From positions 496,001 through 560,000 of the forward strand of contig JAEVLN010000015.1 in NCBI GenBank assembly GCA_018350325.1: a stretch of DNA of 64,000 nucleotides. The letters run 5' to 3'. The notes under the pieces are model-generated. The model worked only from the letters and a program-made list of their open reading frames with translations, was not told where the DNA came from and did no database searches. Below are positions 23,239-34,649 of this stretch, one piece after another. The translations under genes and the position numbers were made by a program. The DNA is from Globodera rostochiensis (lineage: Eukaryota > Nematoda > Chromadorea > Rhabditida > Heteroderidae). Positions within the stretch are counted from its first letter, which is position 1. The number at the start of each line of letters is the position of its first letter.

Positions 23239-24255
23239 CCATAACTTTTTTAAAAACAGGACGCCAAAAACCATTTTCAAAACACTTAGCTTCTCATTGA
23301 AAGAAAATTTTCAAATCAAATAAAATCAGATGAAATTATCAAATTAATGAAAAAATAATATTTTCTCTACATTTTTAGGGAACATCTTTATGCGTTTGAT
23401 AGGTTAAAATATTTTTAATTTGCATTTACAAATAAATTGCAAAAAATTTTGTTTGGGAAAGCCAGCGATCAAAAATTATGATCTTTAGTGGCGTATAAAA
23501 TCCTATTTTTTCTATTCCGATCCCGGATTTTACCGTCCCGGCCAATCCCGGTCGCCAGGAGCGTCAAACGAAAATGGTGCCAAAACCACAAAAGCAATTC
23601 GCAAAACTTTTACCGGATTGTGGTCCCTGGATAAAGGACATGCATTGTAATTAGGTATTTATTCTTGGGGCATAATTAAAATATTCTTTTTTAAATATAT
23701 TATGATTTAAAATATATCCAAAACTAAGGATGCCATTGCAATCCCAACAATTACGTCACCACTATCATACATTTTTGATCAGCTCAGGGGTGCTGAATTA
23801 TGCGATAAACGGCCGTTTTTGTGCACCGATGAATCACTTTTGTTCCACATTCGCTAATCAAAAAAAGAGCATTTAATCAAAAGTATTTATTGTAAATTTA
23901 TACAAATTAGCCAATTCAAAATTTCATTCTACAAATTTGGTCCTTATGCGCCGCTGATTACAAAATATTACATTATATTATCTTATCTATTTGTATCTAT
24001 TCTAATTCTATATGAGTTTTATAACTCAAAATGCGTAGAATGGCGGTTTTCAAATAGCGTATTAATGGTTACCCAACAGTTGCGCCCCGTACAATACCGC
24101 CCGATTAGCGGTATATTTGCAACTAATATTTTCCAAATCCGATATTCGCTGAAGCCGCAAATGTCCGGCGCGGAAATGTCGTACGACCGTATTAATACTC
24201 TAAATAGTTTAATTCTTAAAAGTTGTGGCGTTTTTTGAATTTGAAACAATTTAGA
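23239..24255. other. Intergenic, 5' flank of the secreted gene
   Basis: AT-rich. A short fragment with GCCGCAAATGTCCGG (24154-24190) resembles the arrays at 18.9-19.6 kb. No gene seen. Confidence 0.35.
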
Positions 24256-25494
24256 ATGGACTTATTTTTTTATTTTAACCTGATTATTTTTCTGCTGTTG
24301 CATATCTGTAGTGGTGGGACATGTTCTTGTCATGACACCCTTTCGTATTATGGAACGGATTTCGACCCACGCCGGGCGGATTTTTGTTGGAGGTCCACTC
24401 GATGTGTCGAGTTCAATTGCTTTTATGGTAATGTTGAGAAAATTAGCAAAACCCGTCTTTGTTTGTAATTATTCCAAATTATAGAAAATGAGCAAAAAAC
24501 TTGGACAAAAGTGTCCAAAGGATGTACCCTTGACGCGAACGGCACCTGTCCCCGGCTAAAAGAACGCTGTTTGACCGACGGCGGTAAACCAGCAGCCGAT
24601 TGTTCTTCTTGTACTGGTTACAAATGCAACGACAAAATTTCACCAGGCGACATTATTTATCTGAATCGGTCGGCCCCGTCCCGTTTCTCAAACCGAAATT
24701 TTTGAAATCGGAAGCGCAAAAGACTGAAACGGGGTTGACCATCCCCCGGTTCTGAAGCCTTTTTAATTCATTTTATAAAAATAATAATTCTTTTAAGAGA
24801 TTGTGTGGTGCTGGAATGGGACAGTGGACGATGATAAACAAGCGTTCACTGAGCTTAAGTGCGACAATTTTTCAATTGCAAATAAATATGGTCCTTTTGA
24901 AAGTCAACATTTTGATTTAGGCTTAGGGACCGGACTTTTTGAGATTGATTTTGCTTGAAAGTTTGGTTTAGGTGCGAAGATGCAAGTTGTTATTCGTTGC
25001 GTTGCGTTGGGGCAGAAAATTCGCTGCTGTTCCAAAGCAAAGGCTGTCTTACACTGTCAAAACTTTGGGAGATGAAGTTGCCCTTCGTCGAATTTGGGCA
25101 AACTGCTTGCAAAGCGTTGAATGGAACAATATCGCGTAAATTGTGCGACGGTAATTGGTGCAACGCAGAGCAAGGCCAGACGGAACCGGGCCACACCGAA
25201 CCTGGCCACACGGAACCGGGCCACACGGAGCTGGGCCACACGGAACCGGGCCACACGGAGCTGGGCCACACGGAACCTGGCCACACGGAACCGGGCCACA
25301 CGGAGCTGGGCCACACGGAACCGGGCCACACGGAGCTGGGCCACACGGAGTCGGGCCACACGGAACCGGGCCACACGGAACCGGGCCACACGGAGCCGAG
25401 CCAGCACGGAGTTCGTAATGGAGTCTTCTTTGCTGTCCCGTCGCCGACACTTGCCACCATTGGTATGACTTGCCTAAGCCTACTAATGATCTAA
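24256..25494 (+). CDS. Secreted cysteine-rich two-module protein with GHTEP repeats and GPI-like tail
   Basis: Proposed exons: 24256-24427, 24485-24646, 24798-24858 and 24972-25494. Start MDLFFYFNLIIFLLLHICSG is a clear signal peptide. Module 1 has the pattern CSCHD ... FCWRSTRCVEFNC ... KGC ... RC ... CSSCTGYKCN; module 2 has VWCWNGT ... KCEDASCYSLRC ... KGC ... CKAL ... CDGNWCN. Both end in CN, like Ly6/three-finger-type nematode secreted proteins (similarity judged by cysteine pattern only). Then 15 GHTEP/GHTEL pentapeptides and a C-terminal hydrophobic tail (PTLATIGMTCLSLLMI) that suggests a GPI anchor. Intron 2 would use GC-AG; the exon 3 donor choice (GTGCGAC) is uncertain but is the one that keeps frame. 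Function unknown; extracellular or surface role inferred. Confidence 0.72.
25174..25398 (+). repeat. 15-bp minisatellite coding GHTEP/GHTEL, 15 units
   Basis: In-frame tandem array GGCCACACGGAACCG with variants. Fifth positions alternate P, L and once S; the first unit is GQTEP. GC-rich against an AT-rich background. Because the unit is 15 bp, all six frames are open, which explains the antisense open frames here. Confidence 0.95.
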
Positions 25495-26109
25495 TATTTA
25501 CCTAATTGCCACCTTTTCTCATTATTAGTTGTGCTTCTTCTGCTGATGTTTGGTTGAGAAAGAAGTGGTCGGGCGGTCTCACATCAAAGAACTATGTTTT
25601 TTATGAATTATAAAATTCTGGAAACTTTAGCGTAAATCTCTTAAAAAATTGAGCCAAAATTTCAAAATTTTCTCGGCGGCGCCTATTGGCACCGCCGCGA
25701 CCCACCCACCTCCCACAATTTTTTTTGTTGAAAATTCTTTAAGAAAAATGGGAACCCTGGTTTACAGTCCCGAAACTAACGTTGCAAGTAATTTTTATGT
25801 TTTGTTCACTTTTTTGGCTGGGTCTTTCGTATAAGGCACGTTATGAAAATTACAAAATTTTAAAAACTTCAAAAAGTGGCGTCATCTTCAAAATGCTTCC
25901 ATAAAATTGATCCAAACGGACAAAAATTTGTACTAGTGTGTGTAATTTACGTCAATATTTCAAAAGCAAAACAAAAAATTTTAAGTCAACAAAAAAGTCC
26001 TTTGGGTGATCCGAATCTGACCTCAATTTTGCACAATTCGGTGAATAAGCAGCCAGTTGGCGAAGCATGAAGGGTTTTTTAATTTACAAAAACTTTGCAA
26101 ATCACAACA
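25495..26109. other. 3' flank with one hairpin repeat
   Basis: Contains a GGCGGCGCCTATTGGCACC hairpin repeat at 25676-25700 with the usual AAATTTTCTC flank. No gene. Confidence 0.4.
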
Positions 26110-26425
26110 TATTAAAAGATAATCGTATCACCGTAACACCAAATTGAGTGGAACCTCAGTATGTTCGACCCAAAATTCAATTTGTTGACTAGCAGGAGCT
26201 AAATGCTCAAAATTTGTCTCTTGTAAAAGTCTTGTAGAGACTTGGCGGAAAGGACGTGAGAAGCTTCGAAAATTGTCAGAAATTTTCTTTTCACTGATGA
26301 AAAAAATTCCAATCCGGTGAGAAACGAGCCGATTCCCATAAGCCCGTAGAAATGAGGCAAAACTCACATTGCTTTCATTTGTTGCTCCGGGGCTTAAACA
26401 TTTTGTATGCCATAAATTCAAATTT
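26110..26425. repeat. Dispersed ~290-bp repeat, copy 1
   Basis: Matches 54620-54900 in the same orientation over almost its whole length (for example TCAGAAATTTTCTTTTCACT and CCCATAAGCCCGTAGAAATG). No terminal repeats seen; family unknown. Confidence 0.75.
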
Positions 26426-26479
26426 ACTGTAGAAAATAAGCAATTTTTACTATTTTACATTTAAAATGCAAGCCCTATG

Positions 26480-26780
26480 AAATTCATCTGAGATTGGTCG
26501 CAGAGCCTAGCGCGGTCTTTTGGGTTTAGGGAATTTGTGGGCTATCCATGCCACATTTACAATAATTGTTTTTCCCAGAAAATGTGTCCAAGCCCTCAGG
26601 GATTTTTCCCGCATTTATGCCCTTCCGGATCTTCGTGAAGAGGGTGTCTGATCACGATAGGTTTTCATTTGATGGTTTTGATTGGTAAAGAAAAAAGTTA
26701 TGCTATTTCAAAGATGGTCACCTTAAAAGGAGAGGGTGGATGTTTTACGCATTATCTTAATTGTGTTTTAAAATAATAAA
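26480..26780. repeat. Dispersed repeat shared with 57.1 kb and 11.4 kb
   Basis: 26660-26775 nearly matches 57083-57195 (AAGAAAAAAGTTATGC, TTTCAAAGATGGTCACC); the left part matches 11330-11540. Unclassified. The stretch from here to 27172 shows no gene. Confidence 0.65.
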
Positions 26781-27172
26781 TTTTAATAATTTAATTTAGC
26801 GTTAGGGCAGGGTGGAATTGCACAATTCACAAACTTCAGCAATATAAAAAATTACTCAAGCCTTAAGGCATGATTGAGGATTTCTTTTTGCTAAAGCTTC
26901 AGATATGGAAATCCTAGGCTTTCTAAAGCATTTTTAGGCTTAAAAAAGATCATTTTACAAATCGGCATTTTTGGAATCACGGAAAGGGCAATTTTTAAAA
27001 AATTAGTCCTTTTATAAAGGAAATTGAATGAATCGAATGGCCCATTTTAGAGATTGTTAAACTTTCTTTAAATGATGAAAAAATTGTTTGAATTTTCATT
27101 TGAATAATGAAAAATTTATCGCTTATTCACGGCGCCCATCTCTGATACAGCAATATGCTTTAATTAATTGTA

Positions 27173-28769
27173 TCACCAGCGCTTCCAGATAAACTTTTCA
27201 CCAGGCTTATCTAGACGGTAATAAACACGGCCAATTTCCGGAGCTTGCTCGGACTTTCGCTTGCGTCGAGGACTCTGAAAATGGAAACATAAAAAAGACA
27301 AAAAGAAGAAATGGGCGTGTGTGGGGAATCCAGAAAGCACCAGTTAATGTTATGGAGAGAAATGCGGCAAAATGCCATTTCGCCCTTACCTGTATGTCCA
27401 CGTCTTTGAAGTTAATGCGATTCCGCTGACGACACCAATCCCACTCAGCCGCTTCCTTTTCCCATTTTGCCCATTTGCCTTCGTCCCGCTCAATTGGACA
27501 ACGAACCAAAAGGCATCTGTATTTGTCAAGGCGTCGCCGCACCAATCGCTCCCCCGTCAAATTGTTCTTCAATTCAAATGGTATTTTGTCAGCAGCAAAA
27601 AAATGCAAAAAATAAATAATGAAATTGACAGGGACGGCCGAAGTGGCAAATGCCTACAATGGAATTAATTTAAAGCAGAAATTCACAATGGTAAATCACC
27701 ATTTTGAGTCCCTCCATTTCTGCCTTACAAATGGCGCATCGCAACACTTTCGGAAGTCCATCCCCGCGGGGCGTGTGTAACCATTTGGCCAATGCTTGTG
27801 CAGAAGAAGCGCGAAAACGGTCACTAGCCGGGAACTCGGGAAAAAGATCAAAGGATTCGATGAATCGGAGTTTTGTGCATTTGCGGAGAATGGTCGGAGA
27901 GAATTGGCGCAAATGTTTGAAAGCGGAGGAAAAGAAATAAAATCCGCAAATGTTGTCTTTGATCAAGGGCCAAATGGCTTGCCAACTGCGGTTTTGGTTG
28001 TTGGCTGTTCCAACATAAAAAATATTTGCCCCTTTGGAGTCGAAAAGCGGACGAATGAGTTTGAGAAATTCGATGACATTTCGGTCGATGTACCTTAAAA
28101 GTATTATGTAAAAAACCAATTTAAAAATGGTAGGAAAGGACTTTATGTTAAGGCTTTCGAAGCCGATAACATTGTCCGGAAGCGGCTCTTGCGGAATTGG
28201 CATCCAACGCTCGACTTTATCGCCAATGCACTTGACAATTTCAGCGCCATTTCCATTGAACGCGCGACAAATTTTCAAATTGCCCAAAAACCATTCCTTC
28301 GAATTGAAATGCGCGTCCACCAAAAGGTCAAATCGATCGCTGAGAAGCGCCACTTTCAGTCCGAGCATACGAGGCCGACAGAATTTGAAGACTTCGAACA
28401 GAACGTCGTCACAAATAAAACTGAAAAAACGATTTATAAATGGACGAAAAAGGTGATTAACCCTAGTAAACTCGGCAGTCTCATTAACCGATTTTTTGAA
28501 CAAATTGTTGGTAAAATAAATCTTTGGCGTTCTGTCATTTGTAAAAAAGAATTTACAACGAAAAACGAGTTGGGCGTACAGTGAAAACAAGAATTTTTGA
28601 TCCGATTTGCCTAATTAAAGATCCGGCGGCGCCGATAGGCGCCATTGGGAATACCAGGGCCCAGCATTTTCAAAATTTCGATCTCTATTTATGGTATTGG
28701 GTTTTTCCCTTCAAAATAAACTCACATTTCTTTCAATTGTTTCCCCACGTTCTTCGGATTGTCCGACAT
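27173..28769 (-). CDS. F-box family gene D, five exons, intact
   Basis: Member of the MSDNP F-box-type family; probable SCF ubiquitin-ligase adaptor by analogy. Exons (plus coordinates): 28726-28769 ([14 protein letters not shown]), 28142-28420 ([43 protein letters not shown]), 27700-28093 ([47 protein letters not shown]), 27390-27653 ([32 protein letters not shown]) and 27173-27274. The last exon is longer than in siblings: after [10 protein letters not shown] it adds [16 protein letters not shown]. All introns GT-AG and all joins in frame. Slightly shorter than siblings around the IIWHQIWPL motif. Confidence 0.85.
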
Positions 28770-28976
28770 TTTTTTGTTGCTGCAAATCCAAATGATTTTT
28801 ATGCATCCAAATGAGCTAAACATTTTAATATGTAAAATTGAAAGCAAGACAAAAAGCCGAATTATGGACCGAAAACCCCTTTAGACGGATTTTATGCAAA
28901 AATGAATAAAACAGAGTACAGATACAGAGAGATACAAATATAGGTTTTTTGTTTTCGTACTTCTTGTATTAGAATA

Positions 28977-29469
28977 GGTAATAGTTTAGTTTGTACCCCC
29001 CCCCCTTTTTGAAAAAATATAAAAATTTTTCAAAGTCATATAAAACATGTTTCCGGGGGTTTTCGGGGTCGCTGATCACGATTCTGACATTTATTTTGCC
29101 CGGTTTCGAACCCCGGACCCGAATTCGAACAATTTAAAAAAAAATCCAGATTTTTTAAAAATTAACATTTATTGCACAAAATCAATGGAAATGCACGAAA
29201 AAAGTCATTCTCTCCAGCCGTTCGCTCCACAGATGCAAAAATTGGCCGTTCGCTCTACTCGTTCGCACCATTGTTCGCCGAAATGTTAATTTTTAAAAAA
29301 TCTGGATTTTTTTAAATTGTTCGAATGCGGGTCCGGGGTTCGAAACCGGGTAAAATAAATGTCAGAATCGTGATCAGCGACCCCGAAAACCCCCGGAAAC
29401 ATGTTTTATATGACTTTGAAAAATTTTTATATTTTTTCAAAAAGGGGGGGTACAAACTAAACTATTACC
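28977..29469. mobile_element. hAT-like fold-back element, GGTAATAGTTTAG ends, TTCGAACCCC core
   Basis: Perfect 8-bp duplication TTAGAATA (28969-28976, 29470-29477). Arms of about 190 bp (GGTAATAGTTTAGTTTGTAC ..., TTTCGAACCCCGGACCCGA) are almost perfectly inverted around a centre of about 110 bases. The C run in the left arm is matched by a G run in the right. No coding capacity. Confidence 0.9.
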
Positions 29470-29494
29470 TTAGAATATAATGTTCTACGCAGAC

Positions 29495-31062
29495 AAAATA
29501 CTAAAATTCATTTCTGAAAAACTTGAATTTTCGAAAAGTTCGAATCGGGTCCGGAGTTCGAAATCGGTCGAAATGGAGGTCAGATTCGGATTTTACGCGA
29601 CTCCTAAAGGATAAAAATATGGAAAAAGTGAACCCCTCGACGAGAGAAATCGAATATTTAATGACTTATGCTACAATTTTTAGGTAAATGAACGTTCTAA
29701 AAAAATGAACTATATTATGTAAGTGTTTAGAATTTTATTTTTTATTCCAGAATATTTAAAAGTTGTAATAATACTAAAAAGGAGGGATATTAAAATATAA
29801 ATAAAATGATTACAGCGGAAGGGGCTAGAACCTAGACCAAATAAAATCAATCTAAGAGTTTCACCACTAAGCTACTGGACACAATTTGGCCCTCAGCAAA
29901 TAACATAGTTTCAGACAATTTTTAGGACAATTTTTAGAAGAAAAAAATTTTATACAAATTTGGACCAAAAGGGTTCCCCCTATGGTTTTGCCCAACTTTG
30001 AGAAGCTGTATCTCACAAATCAGCTCATAGTTGTTTCCGCAGCCTAAAAATGATACCATTCGATTTCTCTCGTCGAGGGGAATCGAATGATATATAAAAT
30101 GACCTAATCCCTCAGGTCCTCATATTGTATTTTGTGCCGAAAATCCATTTCGTGAATTTTTTTAGTGACATACCGGTATCCGGCCCAGTGCATTTTAGGT
30201 AAATACACATACAGAAACAGGTTAAGGAGTTTTGGAATTATAACTCCAATTGAACGATTGTGAGCAAATGTGGGGGAGAGGGAGCAAAAACTTTGAATTT
30301 ATGGGCGATGGATTGGGGAGGGCAGACACAAAAATCAATAACAGTTTTGCATAGAGACAGAGAAGAGAAAATATTTGGAACATTTTGTGCAAAGACTACT
30401 TAATGTAAATAAAGGCGGTCGGGTCAAGGACGGGTGAAGCTCGCTCATTATCAGCGTGAAACGAAGTTGCAAAATCTCAAAAGAGGAAAAACACACCCTA
30501 AAAATCGACTTCCCCCCCCCCTCCCCCGACTACGAAGGAATTTTGGTTTTTAGCCGATTCGGATTTGGATTACAAATTAGTCGATGAAATGTCGGATTTT
30601 GGTTTAGTCGATGAAATGTCGGATATGTTATCCTGCCGATTTTTTCATTAAACCCCAAGCAGTTACACTGAACTCCCAAAAACTTTTTTGTTAATTTACT
30701 ATTTAATATTTTTGCATGCTTTATTTTAAGTTAAAACGGTCACCATCTTCACCTTGGGGCATTTTTATCTATTGCCCCCTTTCATTTTAATTTCAACGGC
30801 GTTTGTTGTGCATGACAATGGCACAAAAACCGCCGAATTGGTGGACCAAGCAAAAGTTTGCGCCACACAAAACTGGCATTTTCTTTGGCATTGTTCATTT
30901 CAAATAAATGCATATAGAAAAAAATGATCCAAAAAAGAAGATAGAAGATAATAAATAATGAAATAGTAAGGACCGATCGATCGTAACAAATCGGTATTCC
31001 CTACCAAACGCCGGATGGATAGTCAGATTCAGAACACATAATTCAGCATAATGTTTTTGACT
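29495..31062. other. Intergenic repeats, no gene
   Basis: 29530-29600 is another fragment of the TTCGAACCCC core. 29790-29890 is SINE-like on the minus strand (box B-like AGGTTCTAGCCCC) and matches 46520-46610. 30550-30625 has two copies of GTCGATGAAATGTCGGAT. No coding family recognised. Confidence 0.45.
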
Positions 31063-31225
31063 CGTGCTGAGTCGTTTCGCAAAATCCGCCATCTCGCTGG
31101 AGAGAAAAAAGTGGGCGTTTCGCAAAATCCGCCAAAGGGCGTTTCGCAAAATCCGCCATTTAATTTAATTTAAACAATTTTTTTTCAAGATTTATTTACA
31201 CCAAAAATTAATGTTTACACTAGGG

Positions 31226-32440
31226 CAGGCATGGGCACGGATGTCCGGATATCCGCGGATATATCAGGATGTGGACGGATACGGATACGGGATTTCAAAA
31301 AAAGGGACGGACACGGATGGACACGGATATGAAAGTCAAATCCGCGGATATCCGCGCATATCCGTATATTTGAGTACCAAACTTTTTATAATCATTTTTG
31401 ATTTTTGCCGAGGAAGGACTCATACTTTTTGGCAAAAAATTTCACCTTTTTTACAACATCCATTCCAATTAATACGGTGGTTTAGTGGTTTTCCCTTCGA
31501 TTTGCCAAATGTGTGTGTGGGTTCGAACTAGAGTTGGCCGGGACCGGGATTTTTGGGGAAAACCGGGACCGGGATTTCAGAAAATTTAAAACCGGGAATT
31601 TAATAGGGGATAAAACCGGGAATTCCCGGTTTTTTTCCCGGTCCCGGTGAGACCCGGGACTGAGGTACTCGTTTGTACTTTTTTTCAGTACCTTAGTCCC
31701 GGAACCGGGAAAAATGGCTTCGAACCCGCTTGAGTGCAGGGACTTATTTATCGTTTTGCCTCGAGTCACAAAAACGCTTCCCCCATTATGAAAAGTTTTT
31801 TAATAAATTTCCAAAATTTGAATTAAAATGAGTGCAAAAAAAGATTTTAAAAAAAAATTCATCCCATCTTCCTGAATTTTTGCTTCACTTTATAAATAAA
31901 ACATTGGCAATTTTTGTAAAAATTATCCCGGCAGCGCCTGTCGGTAGTGCCGGACCTTTACCACTCCCAAAATCCCAAAAGCTTCAAAAAAGTGCCATAT
32001 TTTTACATTTTTGGTTTCAACTCTTAACAAATTAAGTCAAAAGTTCAAATTTTCTCGGCGGCGCCTATCGGCACCGCCGACCCCCCCCCCCTTGAAATTT
32101 CTTAACAAAAATCCTAAAATTTTTTGCGACGACGCCTGCCGGCACCGTCGGACCCTTCTTCCCAGAAAATTAAAGATTTCTTGAAAGAAGGGCACTACCC
32201 GTACCCGCAATCTTAATCTCATGCTGAAGATCAACAATTACATATGTACTGAGGGAAAAAATTCGTAATTTTTGGTCTAAAAAATTGGAAAAAATTTTCA
32301 CAGCGGATATTGCGGATATCCGCGGATTGGATACTGATATGAATTTCGAAAAAATGAGATTGATACAAACGGACACGGATACAAAAGGCACGGCTATATC
32401 CGGACACGGATTTTAAAATTTGTATCCATGCCCATGCCTG
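31226..32440. mobile_element. hAT-like element, level 3 (CACGGATATCCG words)
   Basis: Perfect 8-bp duplication CACTAGGG (31218-31225, 32441-32448). Ends CAGGCATGGGCACGGAT and ATCCATGCCCATGCCTG. Subterminal words GGATATCCGCGGATATCC at both ends. Same family as 40207-40747. Contains three GGCGCC hairpin repeats (31930, 32055, 32130). Confidence 0.9.
31450..31765 (+). mobile_element. SINE-like repeat split by a GGGACCGGGA element, levels 4 and 5
   Basis: Box A-like GGTGGTTTAGTGGTTTTC at 31456, box B GTGGGTTCGAAC at 31517. A word element, 31529-31717 (TAGAGTTGGCCGGGACCGGG ...), interrupts the box B; the SINE resumes CTTCGAACCCGCTTGAGTGC at 31718. The 8-bp flanks are GTTCGAAC and CTTCGAAC. The uninterrupted relative is at 32890-33005. 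Confidence 0.7.
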
Positions 32441-33578
32441 CACTAGGGTTGAGCGGGACCGTGACTTTTGGGAAAAACCGGGACCGGGACCAACCGGGAC
32501 TTTTCAAGGGAAAAATTTTTCTTTTATCAAACATTAAAAAATTTTAATTTTCACGTCATTGTCATCATCATATTTTTTTTTGAGATTCTGCTTTACTTTT
32601 AGGGAGGGTGGGGGTCGGCGATGCCGATAGGCGCTGCCGAGAAAAAATTTTTGAAATTTTGACTCAATTTTGTTAAAGAAATTTCAGGAAAAAAACTGGT
32701 TACGTAAGGAGGATGTCCGGCGGGAAATTTTTTGAACATTTTAATTATATTTATTAAGAAAATTGAAGCAAAAATTCAGGAAGATGTGATAAATTTATTT
32801 CAAAAATTCTTGTATCTATTCTTTTTTTGTGCGATTTTTAATTAAAAAATATTAGAATATTAATTTAAAAAATCTTATTAATGAGGGGATGCCTATTTGA
32901 GTAGAAAGGAAAACCAATAAATAAGTGCTTGCACTCAAGCGGGTTCGAACCCAACACATAACATAAGAGTCACCAAAAAGAGAAACCACTAGGCCATATG
33001 AAAAACGATCTTCTCGTACAAATTTACGCCCCTCGTCTAGCCCAGGAACCAAAGAAGACCCGTCGACCTAATTGGAAAACAAGTAAAAATGGTTGAAATT
33101 GTCGCTCGATGATGCCATCATTAGGGAGGGGTGTACATTTAGTCCCGGTTGGTCTTGATTCCGGCGGGACCAAAAAACCGGGACCGGGATTTTTCATTTT
33201 TCAAAAATCCCGACCGACCGGGACCTGAAAAAACCGGGAAATCCCGTCCCGGTACCGGCCCCGCTCAACCCTAGTTTACACGAATGTTTAAGCCTAAGTT
33301 TAACGAACCCGGGTGGCTTAGGCCTAAACCTAACGAACCCCTAAATCTCCAACTTTTCTCCAGTTATTCTCTACGACTTTGGAGTTACTTAAAAAAATCG
33401 GTTTCCCTTAATTAAAAAAATTTCAACAGATCAAAAACCGCTTTAAATTCTCAAATTGAGATTATATTCATTTTTATATACTTTTTAATATTAAGAATTT
33501 AATAATATTTTTAGTGATTTTGCGTAACACCCATTCATAGTGGCGAATTTTGCGAAACGAGCTAGCACCTTTTTGACT

Positions 33579-34146
33579 GACGAGAAGTTGGATGGAAATC
33601 GACAAAAAAAATTAGCAAAATTGGAATCGGAAAATTAATCTCAAAAGTTGTGGGCACTTTTATTTGTCAGAAACGCTATAGTTTTTCAGTGAATTTTTTA
33701 ATAAAAAGTAATTGAAACCTTTACAATTGGCCAAAACTTAACTCAAATCATCTGATTTAAGCCACAAAACTCTAATGACATTTTTTGTGCTTTTGATAGT
33801 TCCCATTTTTTACATTAAAATCATCATTTCTTTGTTCTGTCATGATTTTGATGTACCTACATTCGTTTTTGAAGAAATTTTTTACTCAACTTCTTTCCCA
33901 TCCATTTAAATCGACTTAGCGAAAATTGTTCAATGTTAATACATAAAAAAGCAAAACCAATTTATTCCGCAATGATTTTTTGCTCTAATTTACCCATTTT
34001 CGTTCCATCCGATGTGTGAAAATGGCTGACATCGGCGGATTTGTCAATGGATAGCGCCATCAGCCCGCAGAGACGACCAAACGGCCGACGCTAATGACTC
34101 ATTTTTGATGGCTTTTTAAGCACTTTCACTTTCCATTCTATCACAC
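33579..34146. other. Intergenic, no gene
   Basis: AT-rich and featureless to the 5' flank of gene J. Confidence 0.3.
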
Positions 34147-34154
34147 AAATCGTT

Positions 34155-34574
34155 CGGAGCACCACGATTGGGCGCGGCACGATTGGGCGCCGACAGTTTT
34201 TCGTTAAAACTTTGTTCAAAGTCAACCAAACCAAAACTTCTTGGTATCATACGAAAGCTCTTACTATGCTGAACCTTTGATCAAGCTTAAGCTACTGATT
34301 TGTCTTTTCAAAAAAAAGTTATAGCTTAAAACGTTTAAAAATTTCCATTTTTCGTGCCAACTTTTAGTTGTGGTGTCATAACTTTCTTTGTTTAAGTCGA
34401 ATCGCTTAGCTTTTGCCTTTGTAAGCTTCTATTTATTACAGGCTTTCGAATGATACCAAGTATGTTTGGTTTGGTTGACTTTGAACAAAGTTTTAACGAA
34501 AAACTTGTCGGCGCCCAATCGTGCCGCGCCCAAACGTGCGCGCCCAATCGTGCGCGCCCAATCGAGGTGTACCG
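34155..34574. mobile_element. hAT-like fold-back element in the 5' flank of gene J
   Basis: 8-bp duplication AAATCGTT / AAATCATT. The paralogous flank of gene K (37321-37365) has the uninterrupted site TATCACACAAATCATTAGC, a natural empty site that fixes both ends. Ends CGGAGCACC and GGTGTACCG, then arrays of CGATTGGGCGC words; the arms share GTTAAAACTTTGTTCAAAG. About 76 bp upstream of the gene J start codon. Confidence 0.9.
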
Positions 34575-34649
34575 AAATCATTAGCACAATAAAATTATTC
34601 GATTTGATTAAATTTGAGCTACAAACCTTCAAAAGTACCGTATACCAAA

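Larger units (their letters stand above)
31221..33273. mobile_element. hAT-like element, level 2 (TAGGGTTGAGCGGGACC type)
   Basis: Perfect 8-bp duplication GTTTACAC (31213-31220, 33274-33281). The right end GGCCCCGCTCAACCCTA matches the left end TAGGGTTGAGCGGGACC, which resumes at 32444 after the level-3 insertion (31226-32440) just five bases inside the left end. Words: GGGACCGGGA. Contains a SINE-like piece at 32890-33005 (box B GGGTTCGAACCCGC, minus strand). Confidence 0.88.
31063..33569. mobile_element. Mutator-like element, level 1 of a five-level nest
   Basis: Perfect 9-bp duplication TTTTTGACT (31054-31062, 33570-33578). Ends CGTGCTGAGTCG and CGAGCTAGCACC. The left side has three copies of a CGTTTCGCAAAATCCGCCA unit (31073-31160), inverted at the right (TGGCGAATTTTGCGAAACG). 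Two hAT-like elements, a SINE and a further hAT-like element are nested inside. Confidence 0.8.

Noticed and set aside
24990..25460. Antisense proline/cysteine-rich frames opposite the secreted gene
   Set aside because: Shadows of the 15-bp minisatellite; the sense frame has signal peptide, splice sites and cysteine modules.
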